A stretch of DNA of 64,000 bases from Nocardioides panacis (GTDB lineage Bacteria > Actinomycetota > Actinomycetes > Propionibacteriales > Nocardioidaceae): NCBI RefSeq assembly GCF_019039255.1, contig NZ_CP077062.1, positions 1,426,001 to 1,490,000 on the forward strand, in the 5' to 3' direction. Positions 38,644 to 51,139 of this stretch are shown piece after piece. The position numbers and the translations under genes were made by a program. Position 1 is the stretch's first letter; each line of letters opens with the position of its first letter. The notes beneath the pieces are model-generated. The model worked only from the letters and a program-made list of their open reading frames with translations. It had not been told where the DNA came from and searched no databases.

Positions 38644-40198
38644 CTACGTCGCAGCATGCCCTTCGTCGCCGGTTTGGTGAAGCCCCCGCACGATCTCGAC
38701 GCTGTCGGCCTCGTCGGCGGTCTTGTCGTCGCGGTAGCGCAGCACCCGGGCGAAGCGCAGCGCCATCCCGGCGGGGTAGCGGGTGGAGGTCTGGATGCCG
38801 TCGAACGCGATCTCCACGACCTGCTCGGGCCGCACCGTCACGACGTGCGCCGAGCGGGACTCCTCCAGCGCCAGGAACCGATCGGTCTGCCAGGTGAGCA
38901 TCTCGTCGGTCATGCCCTTGAACGTCTTGCCGAGCATCACGAAGCCGCCGGACTCCGGGTCGCGCGCGCCGAGGTGGATGTTCGACAGCCAGCCCTGCCG
39001 GCGGCCGCTGCCCCACTCGACGGCCAGCACCACGAGGTCCAGGGTGTGCCGGGGCTTGACCTTGACCCACCCGGCGCCCCGCCGGCCCGCGTCGTACGGC
39101 GCGTCGAGGGACTTGACCACGACGCCCTCGTGGCCGGCGGCGACGACCTCGGCGAACAGCCGCCGCGCCTCGGCCGGGTCGGCGGTCACGGTGCGCGGCA
39201 CGACCAGCGCCGGGGGCAGCACGGTCGCGAGCCGGTCGAAGCGCTCGCGCCCGGGGGCGTCGACGAGGTCCTCGCCGTCGACGTGCAGCAGGTCGAAGAA
39301 GTACGACGTGAGCGGGACCTGCGCCCGCAGGGTCTCGACGTCGACCCGCGAGGCGGTGCGGGCGCCGGTCTCCTGGAACGGCCGGGCCCGGCCCTCGGCG
39401 GTCAGCGCGATCGCCTCGCCGTCCAGCACCAGGGTGTGGGCCGGCAGGGCGGCGACCGCCTCGACGACCTCCGGCACCCGGTCGGTGATCTCCTCCAGGC
39501 TGCGGGTGAACACCCGGACCCGGCCGGCGTGCTTGTGCACCTGGACGCGGATCCCGTCGAGCTTCGCGTCGACCGCGACAGGTCCGTCGCCGATCCGGGC
39601 CAGCGCCTCGTCGACGTCCGCGGCGCTGGAGGCGAGCATCGGCCGGATCGGGCGGCCGGGCTCCAGCCCGAACTCCGCGAGCGCCTCGACGCCCCCCGGT
39701 GAGCGCGGCGGCCGCGACCGGCAGCGTGGAGCCCGCGAACATCGAGGCCCGGCGTACGGCGGCCGCGGGCACGTCCGCGGCCACGGCGACCGCCTCGAGC
39801 ATCAGCCCGTCGAGGGCGCCCTGCCGCAGCTCACCGGTGACCAGCCCGCGCAGGTAGGCCTGCTCGTCGGCGGTGGCCCGCGCGAACAGCGACTCGACCA
39901 GGGCGGTGCGCCGGGCCTGCGACCCGGGGCCGGAGACGCCGGCGATCTCCTCGAAGGCGTCGTGCACCTCGGCCACCGTCAGGCTGCCGGTGTCCGCAGG
40001 GGCGGGCAGCGAGGTCAGGCCGCGCCAGCCGAGCCCGGTGCGGCGCTGGCGCAGCACGCCGGACAGGTAGGACGTGGCGGTCGGCACCTCCGCCGGACCG
40101 GCCTGGCGCAGCGCGGCGGCGAGGGCGGCGACCTTGGCGGTGCGGGAGCGGGTCGCCCCGACCGCGGAGGACGCGGCGACGAGGTCAGAGAGGAGCAC
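38644..40198 (-). CDS. ligB: ATP-dependent DNA ligase (LigB family; frameshifted)
   Basis: The corrected protein is about 517 residues. A helical DNA-binding domain (residues 1-185) is followed by the adenylation domain with Lys212 in DAKLDGIR (the AMP-binding lysine), GEAIAL, and [23 protein letters not shown]. The OB domain has [11 protein letters not shown]. It matches mycobacterial LigB (Rv3062), a dispensable nick-sealing enzyme probably used in repair. An extra C in the C6 run at 39692-39697 (G6 on the coding strand) breaks the frame at residue 168; five restore [14 protein letters not shown]. The GTG start matches the family start LLxDLVAAS. Confidence 0.92.
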
Positions 40199-40224
40199 GC
40201 CGCCATTGTGTCCGAGGCCTCCGA

Positions 40225-40230
40225 CATAGT
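40225..40230 (+). promoter_or_regulatory. -10 box of leaderless DNA glycosylase gene
   Basis: CATAGT, 8 bases before the GTG at 40239, in the 40-bp gap shared with the divergent ligase gene. Confidence 0.45.
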
Positions 40231-40238
40231 CTGTCGCC

Positions 40239-41166
40239 GTGACGGAGTCGGAGCGCGTGTGGCGGCCCTCCTGGCCGTGCGACGTCCGGATGACCCTCTC
40301 GATCCTGCGCAAGGGCAGCGCGGACCCGACGTTCAAGGTCGACGACGACGGCACCGTGTGGCGCGGCATCCGCACCCCGCAGGGCACCGCGACCGTCCGG
40401 CTCCGCTCCCGCCCGACCGACGGGGAGGTGCACGCGCACGCCTGGGGCGACGGCGCCGCCTGGGCGCTGGACAGCGTGCCGTCCATGCTCGGTGCCGACG
40501 ACGACGTCACCGGGTTCGCGCCGACCCACCCGGTGCTCGCGGACGCTCACCGGCGCAAGCCGCACTGGCGGGTCTGCCGCACCGGGCTGGTGATGGAGGC
40601 CCTGGTGCCGGCGATCATCGAGCAGAAGGTGACCGGCCAGGAGGCACTCGGCGGGTTCCGGAAGCTCGTGCACCGCTACGGCGAGCGCGCGCCCGGCGCC
40701 GGCACGGACCGGGGGGCTGTGGGTGCAGCCGTCGGCCGAGAGCGTCCGGATGGTGCCGTCCTGGGAGTGGCTGCGGATGCACATCGACCCGGCCCGCTCC
40801 CGCGCCGTGGTCCGGGCCGCGCAGGTCGCGCCCGCGATCGAGCGCACCGCCTCGGTGCCCGCCGACGAGGCCGACCGGCGGCTCCGGTCGCTCCCCGGGA
40901 TCGGGGTGTGGACCAGCGCCGAGGTGCGCTTCCGGGCGCACGGCGACGCCGACGCGGTGAGCTTCGGCGACTACCACATCGCCAAGAACGTGGGCTGGGC
41001 GCTGACCGGGCAGGAGGTCGACGACGACGGCCTGGCCGAGCTCCTGGAGCCCTACCGGCCGCACCGCTACCGCGTCCAGCGCCTCGTCGAGCTCGCGGGC
41101 CTCGGCCGGCCGCGGCACGGACCTCGGATGGCACCGCGCCGGCACCTGCCGGCCACCCGCGGCTGA
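40239..41166 (+). CDS. DNA-3-methyladenine glycosylase, AlkA-like (frameshifted)
   Basis: The corrected protein is about 308 residues. An N-terminal beta domain (RMTLSILRKGSADPTF) is followed by a helix-hairpin-helix GPD domain. EALVPAIIEQKVTGQEA is the substrate pocket, LRSLPGIGVWTSAEVRFRA the HhH, and GDADAVSFGDYHIAKN holds the catalytic aspartate. It removes alkylated bases. The G6 run at 40711-40716 has one G too many; five give TDRGLWVQPSAESVR. It is divergent from the ligB repair gene, a sensible repair pair. The start is a leaderless GTG. Confidence 0.9.
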
Positions 41167-41171
41167 CCGGC

Positions 41172-41546
41172 TCAGGCCGGGCGGATCCGCACCAGCACGC
41201 GGTCCCGGTTGCCCTTCGAGACGAGCCGCTCGACCAGCATGAACAGGCGGTACTCCAGGCCGTACTTCGCGCGGAACACCGCCGGCCGGTCGGGCTCGCC
41301 GAGGGAGGCGACCGCCTCCACCGGGGTGGCGCCGGGCGCGACCTTGCCGCTGCGGCTGCACGGCACCAGCTCGACGCGGCTGGTGTGCCGCAGCCGCTTG
41401 ACCTTGCCGCTGCCCGCGGGCGTGGTCACCAGGAGGTCGGCGCCGTCGCGGGCGACCCACACCGGCGTCGAGACCGGCACGCCGGTCCTGCGGTAGGTCG
41501 TCAGCGAGACGAAGCGCTCGTCGCCGAGGTCGTCGAAGTCGCTCAT
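41172..41546 (-). CDS. PPOX-class F420-dependent oxidoreductase
   Basis: A 124-residue split-barrel flavin/F420-binding protein, MSDFDDLGDERFVSLTTYRR then GVPVSTPVWVARDG and GSGKVKRLRHTSRVELVPCS. The pattern fits the F420-dependent TIGR03666-like group of pyridoxamine-oxidase-fold enzymes common in actinobacteria. The substrate is unknown. It lies 32 bp downstream of the polysaccharide deacetylase gene and convergent with the glycosylase. Confidence 0.88.
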   Translation of the reverse strand: MSDFDDLGDERFVSLTTYRRTGVPVSTPVWVARDGADLLVTTPAGSGKVKRLRHTSRVELVPCSRSGKVAPGATPVEAVASLGEPDRPAVFRAKYGLEYRLFMLVERLVSKGNRDRVLVRIRPA

Positions 41547-41578
41547 GCGGGCCCTGCGGTGCGCGTCATGGGTCCGTC

Positions 41579-42281
41579 CTACCAGTGCGCACCCAACGGG
41601 CCCACGGGCAGCCCGCGCTCGGCCCAGTCCGCGAGCAGCAGCGCGGAGGCGGTGAGCGTGGCCCGCCAGGACCCGGGAGCCGAGGTCCGGTCGCTGTCGT
41701 GGAGCAGCACCGTGCCCCCCGGGACGCAGCCCGGCACCGACCCGGTGGGCGACCGACTCGGCCGTCGCGCCCCGCGTCCAGTCCCGGCCCCAGGTGGTCC
41801 ACAGCACGGTGCGCAGGCCGGCCGAGCGGGCCGCGGCCAGGCCCTCGGTCGTCAGCACCCCGTACGGCGGTCGGTACCACTCCGCACGCCGACCGGTGGT
41901 CCCCGCCAGCAGGTCGGTGCTGCGCCGCAGCTCGTCGCGCAGGACGCCGGGCCGCTTCGCGGCGAGGCAACGGTGGTCCCAGCCGTGCACGGCGATCTCG
42001 TGCCCCCGGTCGGACATCTCGCGGACCAGGCCCCGGTGCGCCCCGACGTGCGCGCCCAGCACGAAGAACGTCGCCGTGACGCCGTACCGCTCCAGGAGCG
42101 CGAGGAACGCCGGGGTCGAGGCGGCGTCCGGGCCGTCGTCGTAGGTGAGGGCGACGTGGTGGCGCCCGCTGCGTCCGGCGAGCGCGGGCAGGCAGCGGTT
42201 CCGGACCGGGGCGAGCGAGGTCAGCGCCGGGGCGAGCTGGGCAGCGGCGGCGAGCCCGGCCAGCCGGGCGACCCGGCTCAC
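41579..42281 (-). CDS. Polysaccharide deacetylase (NodB-like; frameshifted)
   Basis: The corrected protein is about 233 residues. The NodB domain has TYDDGPD (Asp48/Asp49), the metal-binding His99 and His103 in HGWDH (Gly replaces the usual Ser/Thr at the second position), RPPYG and LHDSDRTSAPGSWRATLT. The hydrophobic start (LAGLAAAAQLAPALTSLAP) may be a membrane anchor. It removes acetyl groups from a glycan. The C6 run at 41715-41720 has one base too many; five give GLRPGGTVLLHDSD. The GTG overlaps the upstream glycosyltransferase stop (GTGA). Confidence 0.87.
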
Positions 42282-43357
42282 GCCGGCACCCGGGCCCTGT
42301 CCGGCAGCAGCAGGTCCACCAGGTCGAGCGCGGGAGCGGCGCTCCGGCCGGCGGTCCGGGGCGCCGTGAGCGCCCGGGCCAGCGCCGGCCGCAGGTCCTC
42401 CGGGCGCCGGACCCAACGTGCCATCCCGGCCTGCTCCAGGGCGGCCGCGTTCGTCTCGCCGTGGCCGGGCAGGCAGCGGTAGCTCAGCAGCGGCGCACCC
42501 GCCGCGATCGCCTGCTGGGAGGTGAACCCGCCCGCGTTCTGGACGACCACGTCCACCGCGCGCAGCACCGCCGGCAGGTCGTCGCGCCAGCCCAGCGCGG
42601 TCACCCCGGCCACCCCGTCGAGGCGGTGCCGGAGGGCTTCGTTGTGGCCGCAGAGCACGACCGGGCGGGCCAGGCCGGTGGCCGCGACGTCGTACGCCGC
42701 CCACTCCAGCTGGCCGATGCCGAGGGCGCCGCCGGCCACCAGCGCGAGCGCGGCTCCGGAGGGCAGGCCGAGGTCGCGGCGGCTGCGGGGCCACGCCTCG
42801 CCCCCGGCGCACGCCAGCGGCGCGACCACCGCGGTGCGGCCGCCCAGGGCCCGCGCCTGGCCGGCCGGCACCGGGTGCCAGGCCAGGTGCACGTCGACGG
42901 CGGGGTGCACCCAGAGCCGGTGCACCGACATGTCGGTGAGGAACGTCGCCACGGGTACGTCGATCCGGCCGGCCGCCCGGAGCGCCCCGAGGGCCTGGCT
43001 CGCGAAGGGGTGCGTCGAGACGATGACCTCAGGGCGGTCCGCGGCGAGGCGCAGCAGGCCGCTGGCGGTGGTGCCCAGGGCCCGGGAGGTCAGGCCGCTG
43101 AGCCCTCCGGGGCGCTCGAGGCCGCGCAGCACCGTCCCCCAGGTCCCCGGGGCCCGGCGGAGCTGCTGCACGTAGCTCGCCCGGAGCAGCCGCCCGAGCC
43201 CGAGCGGGAAGAGGTCGACGACGTCCGAGGTGCGGACCGTGTGACCGCGGGCCTCGAACCGGTCGGCGATCTCCCGCGCGGCGGCGTCGTGGCCGGCACC
43301 GAAGCTCCCGGAGACGACGTCTACGAGCGCGCCGGCCCCGTGGCCCGTGCCCTGCAT
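42278..43357 (-). CDS. MGDG-synthase-like glycosyltransferase
   Basis: A 359-residue GT-B glycosyltransferase. The N-terminal domain has VSGSFGAGHDAAAREIADRF, the acceptor-side loop of the MGDG-synthase/MurG-like group. The C-terminal domain has DVVVQNAGGFTSQQAIAAGAPLLSYRCLPGHGETNA, the nucleotide-sugar site. There is no signal or membrane helix, so it is likely peripheral. It may glycosylate a lipid. The stop overlaps the deacetylase start, which suggests that the pair builds and trims one glycolipid. AGGAAGG precedes the ATG. Confidence 0.87.
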   Translation of the reverse strand: MQGTGHGAGALVDVVSGSFGAGHDAAAREIADRFEARGHTVRTSDVVDLFPLGLGRLLRASYVQQLRRAPGTWGTVLRGLERPGGLSGLTSRALGTTASGLLRLAADRPEVIVSTHPFASQALGALRAAGRIDVPVATFLTDMSVHRLWVHPAVDVHLAWHPVPAGQARALGGRTAVVAPLACAGGEAWPRSRRDLGLPSGAALALVAGGALGIGQLEWAAYDVAATGLARPVVLCGHNEALRHRLDGVAGVTALGWRDDLPAVLRAVDVVVQNAGGFTSQQAIAAGAPLLSYRCLPGHGETNAAALEQAGMARWVRRPEDLRPALARALTAPRTAGRSAAPALDLVDLLLPDRARVPA

Positions 43358-43457
43358 GCATGCCTTCCTGGCCCACGGCACGGTGCCGGGCGCTGCTGCC
43401 AGTGAAGTCCTCGTGGATGACGGCAACCTGAACGCCGCCGGGAGCCGGCCGGGACGG

Positions 43458-44292
43458 TCAGGGGCGCACCGAGCGGGGGAGCGTGCCGGCCTCGGTGATC
43501 CGCTCGCGCAGCGGCGTGACCAGCTCGTGCAGCCGGGCGGTCCGCTCTGAGCCGACGTGCGCCCAGCCCTCGAGCGCGAGCCGGTCGGTCTGGTCCTCGA
43601 TCCGCCGCCGCTCGTCGCGGCCGAGGTCGGTGAACGCTCCGTCCGCGTCGAGCCAGCCACGCTGCACCAGGCGTCCGGTGGCCGCGTCGTACTCCTCGTC
43701 GGTCCAGCCGCGGGTCTTGCGCAGGAACGAGGTGGTGCCGGAGAACAGCCCGCCCAGGACGGTCGCCTCCACCGGGTCGACCCCGGACGTCTGGAGCACC
43801 GCGACGTGCCCGTCCCCGCGGTGCTCGCGGACCAGCGTCGCGGCGTGCCACAGCGCCAGTAGGTCGTCCTCGGGCCAGTCCAGGCCGGCGTGCGCGGCGT
43901 ACAGCGGGCGGCCCTGCGGGGTGAGGCCCTCGCAGACCTCGCGGGCGATCTCCAGCGCCTCGGCGACGTCGGGCTCGCCGAGCAGGCCGCGCAGCGCGGT
44001 CGCCATGCCCCGGCGCCGGGCCTCGACCAGCGCGGTGGGCGTCGTGGTCCGCCACGCGGCCGGCAGCGCGGCGTCGACCAGCCAGGGGGCGAACACGTAG
44101 AACGTCGCCACGGTCAGCCCCGGTCCGGCCTCGCCGAACGCGGCCGCGCGGGCCGGGAAGTAGGACAGGCTCCTGTGCAGCCCGAGGTCGACGTACTCCT
44201 GGGACACCTCGGGGGCGAAGTAGCCGACGACGTGCAGCACCTCCAGGTCCCCCCCAGGCCTTGCGGGACAGGGGCAGCAGCGCGTCATCCAT
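43458..44292 (-). CDS. SCO6745-family protein (frameshifted)
   Basis: The corrected protein is about 277 residues, MDDALLPLSRKAWGDLEVLH then a helical body with PEVSQEYVDLGLHRSLSYFPARAAAFG. The C-terminal half looks like a winged-helix of the MarR type (TRGWTDEEYDAATGRLVQRGWLDADG...TDLGRDERRRIE). It belongs to the actinobacterial SCO6745 group of unknown role. The C7 run at 44249-44255 has one base too many; six restore KAWGDLEV. A TAGGGT -10 box lies 6 bases before the ATG. Confidence 0.82.
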
Positions 44293-44298
44293 GGCCCG

Positions 44299-44304
44299 AC
44301 CCTA
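44299..44304 (-). promoter_or_regulatory. -10 box of leaderless SCO6745-family gene
   Basis: TAGGGT on the minus strand, 6 bases from ATG 44292. Confidence 0.5.
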
Positions 44305-44386
44305 GGCGAGTCCTGGACGGTTCTTGGACGGGGACGGCAGGATGCGGGCAAGTGGTCCACGACACACGGCCAGGAAGGCTCGCCCC

Positions 44387-46033
44387 ATGCGCAGCACCAT
44401 GCAGGAGTTCCCGCTGACGATCGGTGCGATCCTGCGCCACGGCACCGACGTGCACGGGGACGGCCAGGTGATCACCGCGACCGCCGACTCGCTCCGCTCG
44501 CAGACGTACGCCGACCTCGGCCGGCGCGCGGCCCGGCTCGCCAACGCCCTGCGCGGGCTGGGCGTCTCCGGCGACCAGCGGGTCGGCACCTTCCAGTGGA
44601 ACAACGCCGAGCACCTCGAGGCCTACCTCGCCGTGCCCTCCATGGGTGCGGTGCTGCACACCCTCAACATCCGGCTGTTCCCCGAGCAGCTCACCTACAT
44701 CGCGAACCACGCCGAGGACCGGGTGGTGATCGTCGACGACTCCCTGGTCGACCTGCTCGCCAAGCAGCTGCCCACCTTCGAGACCGTCGAGCACGTGCTG
44801 GTCGCCGGCCCGCACGCCGCGAGCGCCGACCTCGACGCGCTGCGCGCCTCCGGCCAGCAGGTGCACCTGTACGACGAGCTGCTCGACGCCGCGGACGACA
44901 CCTTCGCGTGGCCCGATCTCGACGAGCGGGACGCCGCCGCGATGTGCTACACCTCCGGCACGACGGGCAACCCGAAGGGCGTGGTCTACAGCCACCGCTC
45001 GTCGTACCTGCACTCGATGGCCGTCGGCCTGGGCATCGTCGGCGGGCTGACCTGGGCCGACCGGGTGCTGCCGATCGTGCCGATGTTCCACGCGAACTCC
45101 TGGGGGCTGGCCTACGCCGCGGTGATGACCGGCGCGTCGCTGGTGATGCCGGACCGCTGGCTGCAGGCCGAGCCGCTGTGCCGGTTCATGCGCGAGGCCC
45201 GGCCGACCGTGTCGGGGGCGGTGCCGACGGTCTGGAACGACGTGCTGTCCTACCTCGACCAGCACGAGGACGTCGACCTGTCCGAGCACCTGCGGCTCGT
45301 GCTGTGCGGCGGTTCGGCGGTGCCGGTGTCCCTGCAGAAGGCGCTGGCGGAGCGGCACGGCATCACCATGGTCCAGGCGTGGGGGATGACCGAGACCTCC
45401 CCGGTGGCCTCCGTCGCCCGGCCCCCGGTCGGCGTCGAGGGCGAGGCCGAGTGGCGCTACCGCGGCGGCCAGGGCCGGCTGCTCCCGGGGATCGAGGGCC
45501 GCATCGTCGGGGACGGCGGGGACGTGCTGGCCCGCGACGGCGCGGCCGTCGGCGAGCTCGAGGTGCGCGGCGCGTGGGTGACCGGCGCCTACTACAAGGA
45601 CGACGACCCGGAGAAGTTCCGCGACGGCTGGCTGCGCACCGGTGACGTCGGCAACCTGGACGAGCTCGGCTACATCCGGCTCACGGACCGGTCCAAGGAC
45701 GTGATCAAGTCCGGCGGCGAGTGGATCTCCTCGGTCGACCTGGAGAACGCGCTGATGGCGCACCCCGACGTGGTCGAGGCGGCCGTGGTCGGGATCCCCG
45801 ACGAGAAGTGGCAGGAGCGGCCGCTCGCGTCGGTGGTGCTCCGCGAGGGCGCCACCGTGCAGCCGGCCGAGCTGCGCGAGTTCCTGGCGCAGTCGGTGGC
45901 GAGGTGGCAGCTGCCCGACGCGTGGACCTTCATCGAGGCGGTGCCGCGCACCTCGGTGGGCAAGTTCGACAAGAAGGTCATCCGCCGGTGGTACGCCGAC
46001 GGCGAGCTGGACGTGTCGAGCGCCCGCGGCTAG
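44387..46033 (+). CDS. Long-chain fatty-acid--CoA ligase
   Basis: A 548-residue ANL-superfamily acyl-CoA synthetase that activates fatty acids with ATP and CoA. The P-loop CYTSGTTGNPKG is at 187-198, QAWGMTETSPVAS is motif A5, and GWLRTGDVGNLDELGYIRLTDRSKDVIKSGGEWIS covers motifs A7-A8. The catalytic lysine is in VGKFDKKVIRRW. It is an ordinary FadD of the long/medium-chain group. AGGAAGG precedes the ATG. Upstream are two near-repeats of TGGACGG (44313-44331). It is monocistronic. Confidence 0.95.
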   Translation: MRSTMQEFPLTIGAILRHGTDVHGDGQVITATADSLRSQTYADLGRRAARLANALRGLGVSGDQRVGTFQWNNAEHLEAYLAVPSMGAVLHTLNIRLFPEQLTYIANHAEDRVVIVDDSLVDLLAKQLPTFETVEHVLVAGPHAASADLDALRASGQQVHLYDELLDAADDTFAWPDLDERDAAAMCYTSGTTGNPKGVVYSHRSSYLHSMAVGLGIVGGLTWADRVLPIVPMFHANSWGLAYAAVMTGASLVMPDRWLQAEPLCRFMREARPTVSGAVPTVWNDVLSYLDQHEDVDLSEHLRLVLCGGSAVPVSLQKALAERHGITMVQAWGMTETSPVASVARPPVGVEGEAEWRYRGGQGRLLPGIEGRIVGDGGDVLARDGAAVGELEVRGAWVTGAYYKDDDPEKFRDGWLRTGDVGNLDELGYIRLTDRSKDVIKSGGEWISSVDLENALMAHPDVVEAAVVGIPDEKWQERPLASVVLREGATVQPAELREFLAQSVARWQLPDAWTFIEAVPRTSVGKFDKKVIRRWYADGELDVSSARG

Positions 46034-46045
46034 GTGGCCAGCCGT

Positions 46046-46285
46046 CTAGGCGGAGTCCGAGGGGCCCGGCGCCGCCGCGGGGTCCTCGAGGTCGTCGAGG
46101 TCGACGTCGAGCCGGTGCAGGAGACCTGCGTCGCGCCGGGTGTCGACCTGCCGGGGCAGCGCGCACTCGGCCTGCTGCGCCCGGTCGTGGTCCCCCTGTC
46201 TGCGGAGCGCCGCCGCTACGGCGCCCTTGTCGAGCATCACGAGATGTCCTCCCAGGTGGCTGATGTCGGTCGGGTGGATCGTCAC
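46046..46285 (-). CDS. Small conserved hypothetical protein
   Basis: A 79-residue protein, MTIHPTDISHLGGHLVMLDK then GAVAAALRRQGDHDRAQQAE and an acidic tail rich in Asp and Ala. Similar short proteins with the same N-terminus occur in actinobacteria without known role. The start is a GTG with no RBS. It lies between the acyl-CoA ligase (convergent) and the phospholipase D gene. The base composition by codon position looks coding, but the call rests on recognition of the N-terminal pattern. Confidence 0.55.
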   Translation of the reverse strand: MTIHPTDISHLGGHLVMLDKGAVAAALRRQGDHDRAQQAECALPRQVDTRRDAGLLHRLDVDLDDLEDPAAAPGPSDSA

Positions 46286-46348
46286 CTAGGGCGTACCCCG
46301 CTCGGTGTGACGTATGCCACGCGCACGGCGGGCGGTCTCGTCCCGGCG

Positions 46349-47620
<1,272 letters not shown>

Positions 47621-47626
47621 GCCACG

Positions 47627-47632
47627 AATCTA
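47627..47632 (-). promoter_or_regulatory. -10 box of leaderless phospholipase D-like gene
   Basis: TAGATT on the minus strand, 6 bases before GTG 47620. Confidence 0.5.
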
Positions 47633-47651
47633 TCCTGTCGGTGCCGGGTCG

Positions 47652-47657
47652 TAGGCT
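47652..47657 (+). promoter_or_regulatory. -10 box of leaderless uvrB
   Basis: TAGGCT, 7 bases before ATG 47665. No SOS box is visible nearby. Confidence 0.5.
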
Positions 47658-47664
47658 GCTGGTC

Positions 47665-49773
<2,109 letters not shown>

Positions 49774-49785
49774 GATGGGGCTGGG

Positions 49786-50158
49786 ATGACGCCGGGGGGA
49801 GCTGCAGCGGCACTGCCTGGCGAAGCCCGGTGCGTGGCCGGACAACCCGTGGGACCACGAGTTCCCGGTGATCAAGGTCGGGAAGGCGCCGGCCGCCGGC
49901 AAGATCTTCGCGTTCCTGGGCGACGGCTCGGTCGGGGTGAAGGCCGGCACGGACCGCGAGCAGGCCGACGAGTGGCTGGCCCGCTACCCCGACGACGCGG
50001 CGGTGATGGCCTACATCGGCCGCTCCGGGTGGAACACCCTGACCGTGGGCGGCGCGATCCCGGACGACGAGATCCTCGCCGCGGTCGACGACTCCTACGC
50101 CCTGGTGGTCTCCCGGCTGGCCCGCAAGCACCGTCCGCCGGGGTGGGAGGAGGCGTGA
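49786..50158 (+). CDS. MmcQ/YjbR family DNA-binding protein (DUF419; frameshifted)
   Basis: The corrected protein is about 123 residues: MTPGELQRHCLAKPGAWPDN, then a break-free body with PWDHEFPVIKVGKAPAAGKIFAFLG and GWNTLTVGGAIPDDEILAAVDDSYALVV. The family is small and CyaY-like in fold, with an unsettled role. The G6 run at 49794-49799 has one base too many; five Gs give the ATG at 49786 a continuous frame. It is probably cotranscribed with uvrB. It is convergent with a DUF1707 gene, and their stops are 1 base apart. Confidence 0.87.
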
Positions 50159-50159
50159 G

Positions 50160-50678
50160 TCAGCCGCCCAGCGCCTTGCGCCGGCGCCTCTCCAGCCGCC
50201 GGCGCTCCGCGAGCACGATCTCCTGCTTGTTCGTCAGCACCCGGACCAGCCGCAGCCCGGTCCACAGCGTGAGGAACGCCGGCCAGGCGAAGCCCGGGTC
50301 GAAGCCCGCGCCCCGGCTCCAGCCGTTGGCCAGCCAGATCGTCCAGGAGACCAGCGACGGCACGAGCAGCCAGGTCAGCGCGTGCTGCCGGGCTGCCTGC
50401 CACCGCTGCACGGCGAGTGCCTGCAGGTCCTCCTCGGGCGCTCGCACCGTCAGCGGCACGAGGTCGAGGATCAGCCCCGGCAGCTGGCCGAGGGTCTTCG
50501 CCGCCGCGGCAGCACCGGCCCGCTCGTCGTACTCCTGCTTGGTGATCCGGCCCTCGGCGTACCCCTCGGTCAGCACCCCGAGCACCACGTCGCGGTCCCG
50601 GTCCGACGCGCGCAGCCGCGCGGTGTCCGGGCGGCGCGGGTCCTCGGTGAAGTCCCCCCACGGGTTCGCAGCAGTCAC
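50160..50678 (-). CDS. DUF1707 domain membrane protein
   Basis: A 172-residue protein. The DUF1707 (SHOCT-like) domain at residues 20-70 has LRASDRDRDVVLGVLTEGYAEGRITKQEYDERAGAA. Two membrane helices follow (about residues 95-115 and 125-150), and a basic tail (RRRLERRRRKALGG) is cytoplasmic. Its role is unknown. The GTG start at 50678 lies 7 bases from a TAGACT box. A C6 run at 50653-50658 is in frame here. Confidence 0.87.
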   Translation of the reverse strand: MTAANPWGDFTEDPRRPDTARLRASDRDRDVVLGVLTEGYAEGRITKQEYDERAGAAAAAKTLGQLPGLILDLVPLTVRAPEEDLQALAVQRWQAARQHALTWLLVPSLVSWTIWLANGWSRGAGFDPGFAWPAFLTLWTGLRLVRVLTNKQEIVLAERRRLERRRRKALGG

Positions 50679-50685
50679 GTCGACG

Positions 50686-50691
50686 AGTCTA
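50686..50691 (-). promoter_or_regulatory. -10 box of leaderless DUF1707 gene
   Basis: TAGACT on the minus strand, 7 bases from GTG 50678. Confidence 0.5.
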
Positions 50692-50704
50692 GGAGCGAGG
50701 ACAC

Positions 50705-51139
50705 ATGGCACGTGAGGTGCAGGTCACCTTCGACGGCGCCGACCCGGCGGGTCTGGCGACGTTCTGGGCGGAAGTGCTCGGTTACGTCCCGGACGAGCCG
50801 CCGGCCGGCTTCGCGACCTGGGACAAGGCCCTCGACGCCTGGGGCGTCCCGCCGGAGCGCCGCAACAGCGCCAGCGCGGTGCACGACCCCGACGGCGCGG
50901 GCCCGCGGCTGTTCTTCCAGCAGGTCCCCGAGGGCAAGACGGCCAAGAACCGCGTGCACCTCGACGTGCGGGCCGCGCCGGGGCTCGAGAGCGACGCCCG
51001 GATGGCGGCTCTCGAGGCCGAGGCGGCGCGGCTGGTCAGGCTGGGCGCGGTGCGCGTCGAGCGGTTCGAGCCCGGCGGGATCAGCGCCGGCCACCTCGTG
51101 ATGCAGGACCCCGAGGGGAACGAGTTCTGCCTGGACTGA
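50705..51139 (+). CDS. VOC family (glyoxalase-fold) protein
   Basis: A 144-residue protein with paired beta-alpha-beta-beta-beta units: VTFDGADPAGLATFWAEVLGYV in the first half and HLDVRAAPG...HLVMQDPEGNEFCLD in the second. The last segment is the typical VOC metal-site end. It may be a lyase or binding protein; the substrate is unknown. AGCGAGGA precedes the ATG. Its last 59 bases overlap the convergent AbrB-family gene. Confidence 0.85.
   Translation: MAREVQVTFDGADPAGLATFWAEVLGYVPDEPPAGFATWDKALDAWGVPPERRNSASAVHDPDGAGPRLFFQQVPEGKTAKNRVHLDVRAAPGLESDARMAALEAEAARLVRLGAVRVERFEPGGISAGHLVMQDPEGNEFCLD

Noticed and set aside
37110-46033. Biosynthetic gene cluster (glycosyltransferase, deacetylase, acyl-CoA ligase)
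   Set aside because: The genes are in separate units with housekeeping repair and transport genes between them. There is no PKS, NRPS or terpene synthase core.
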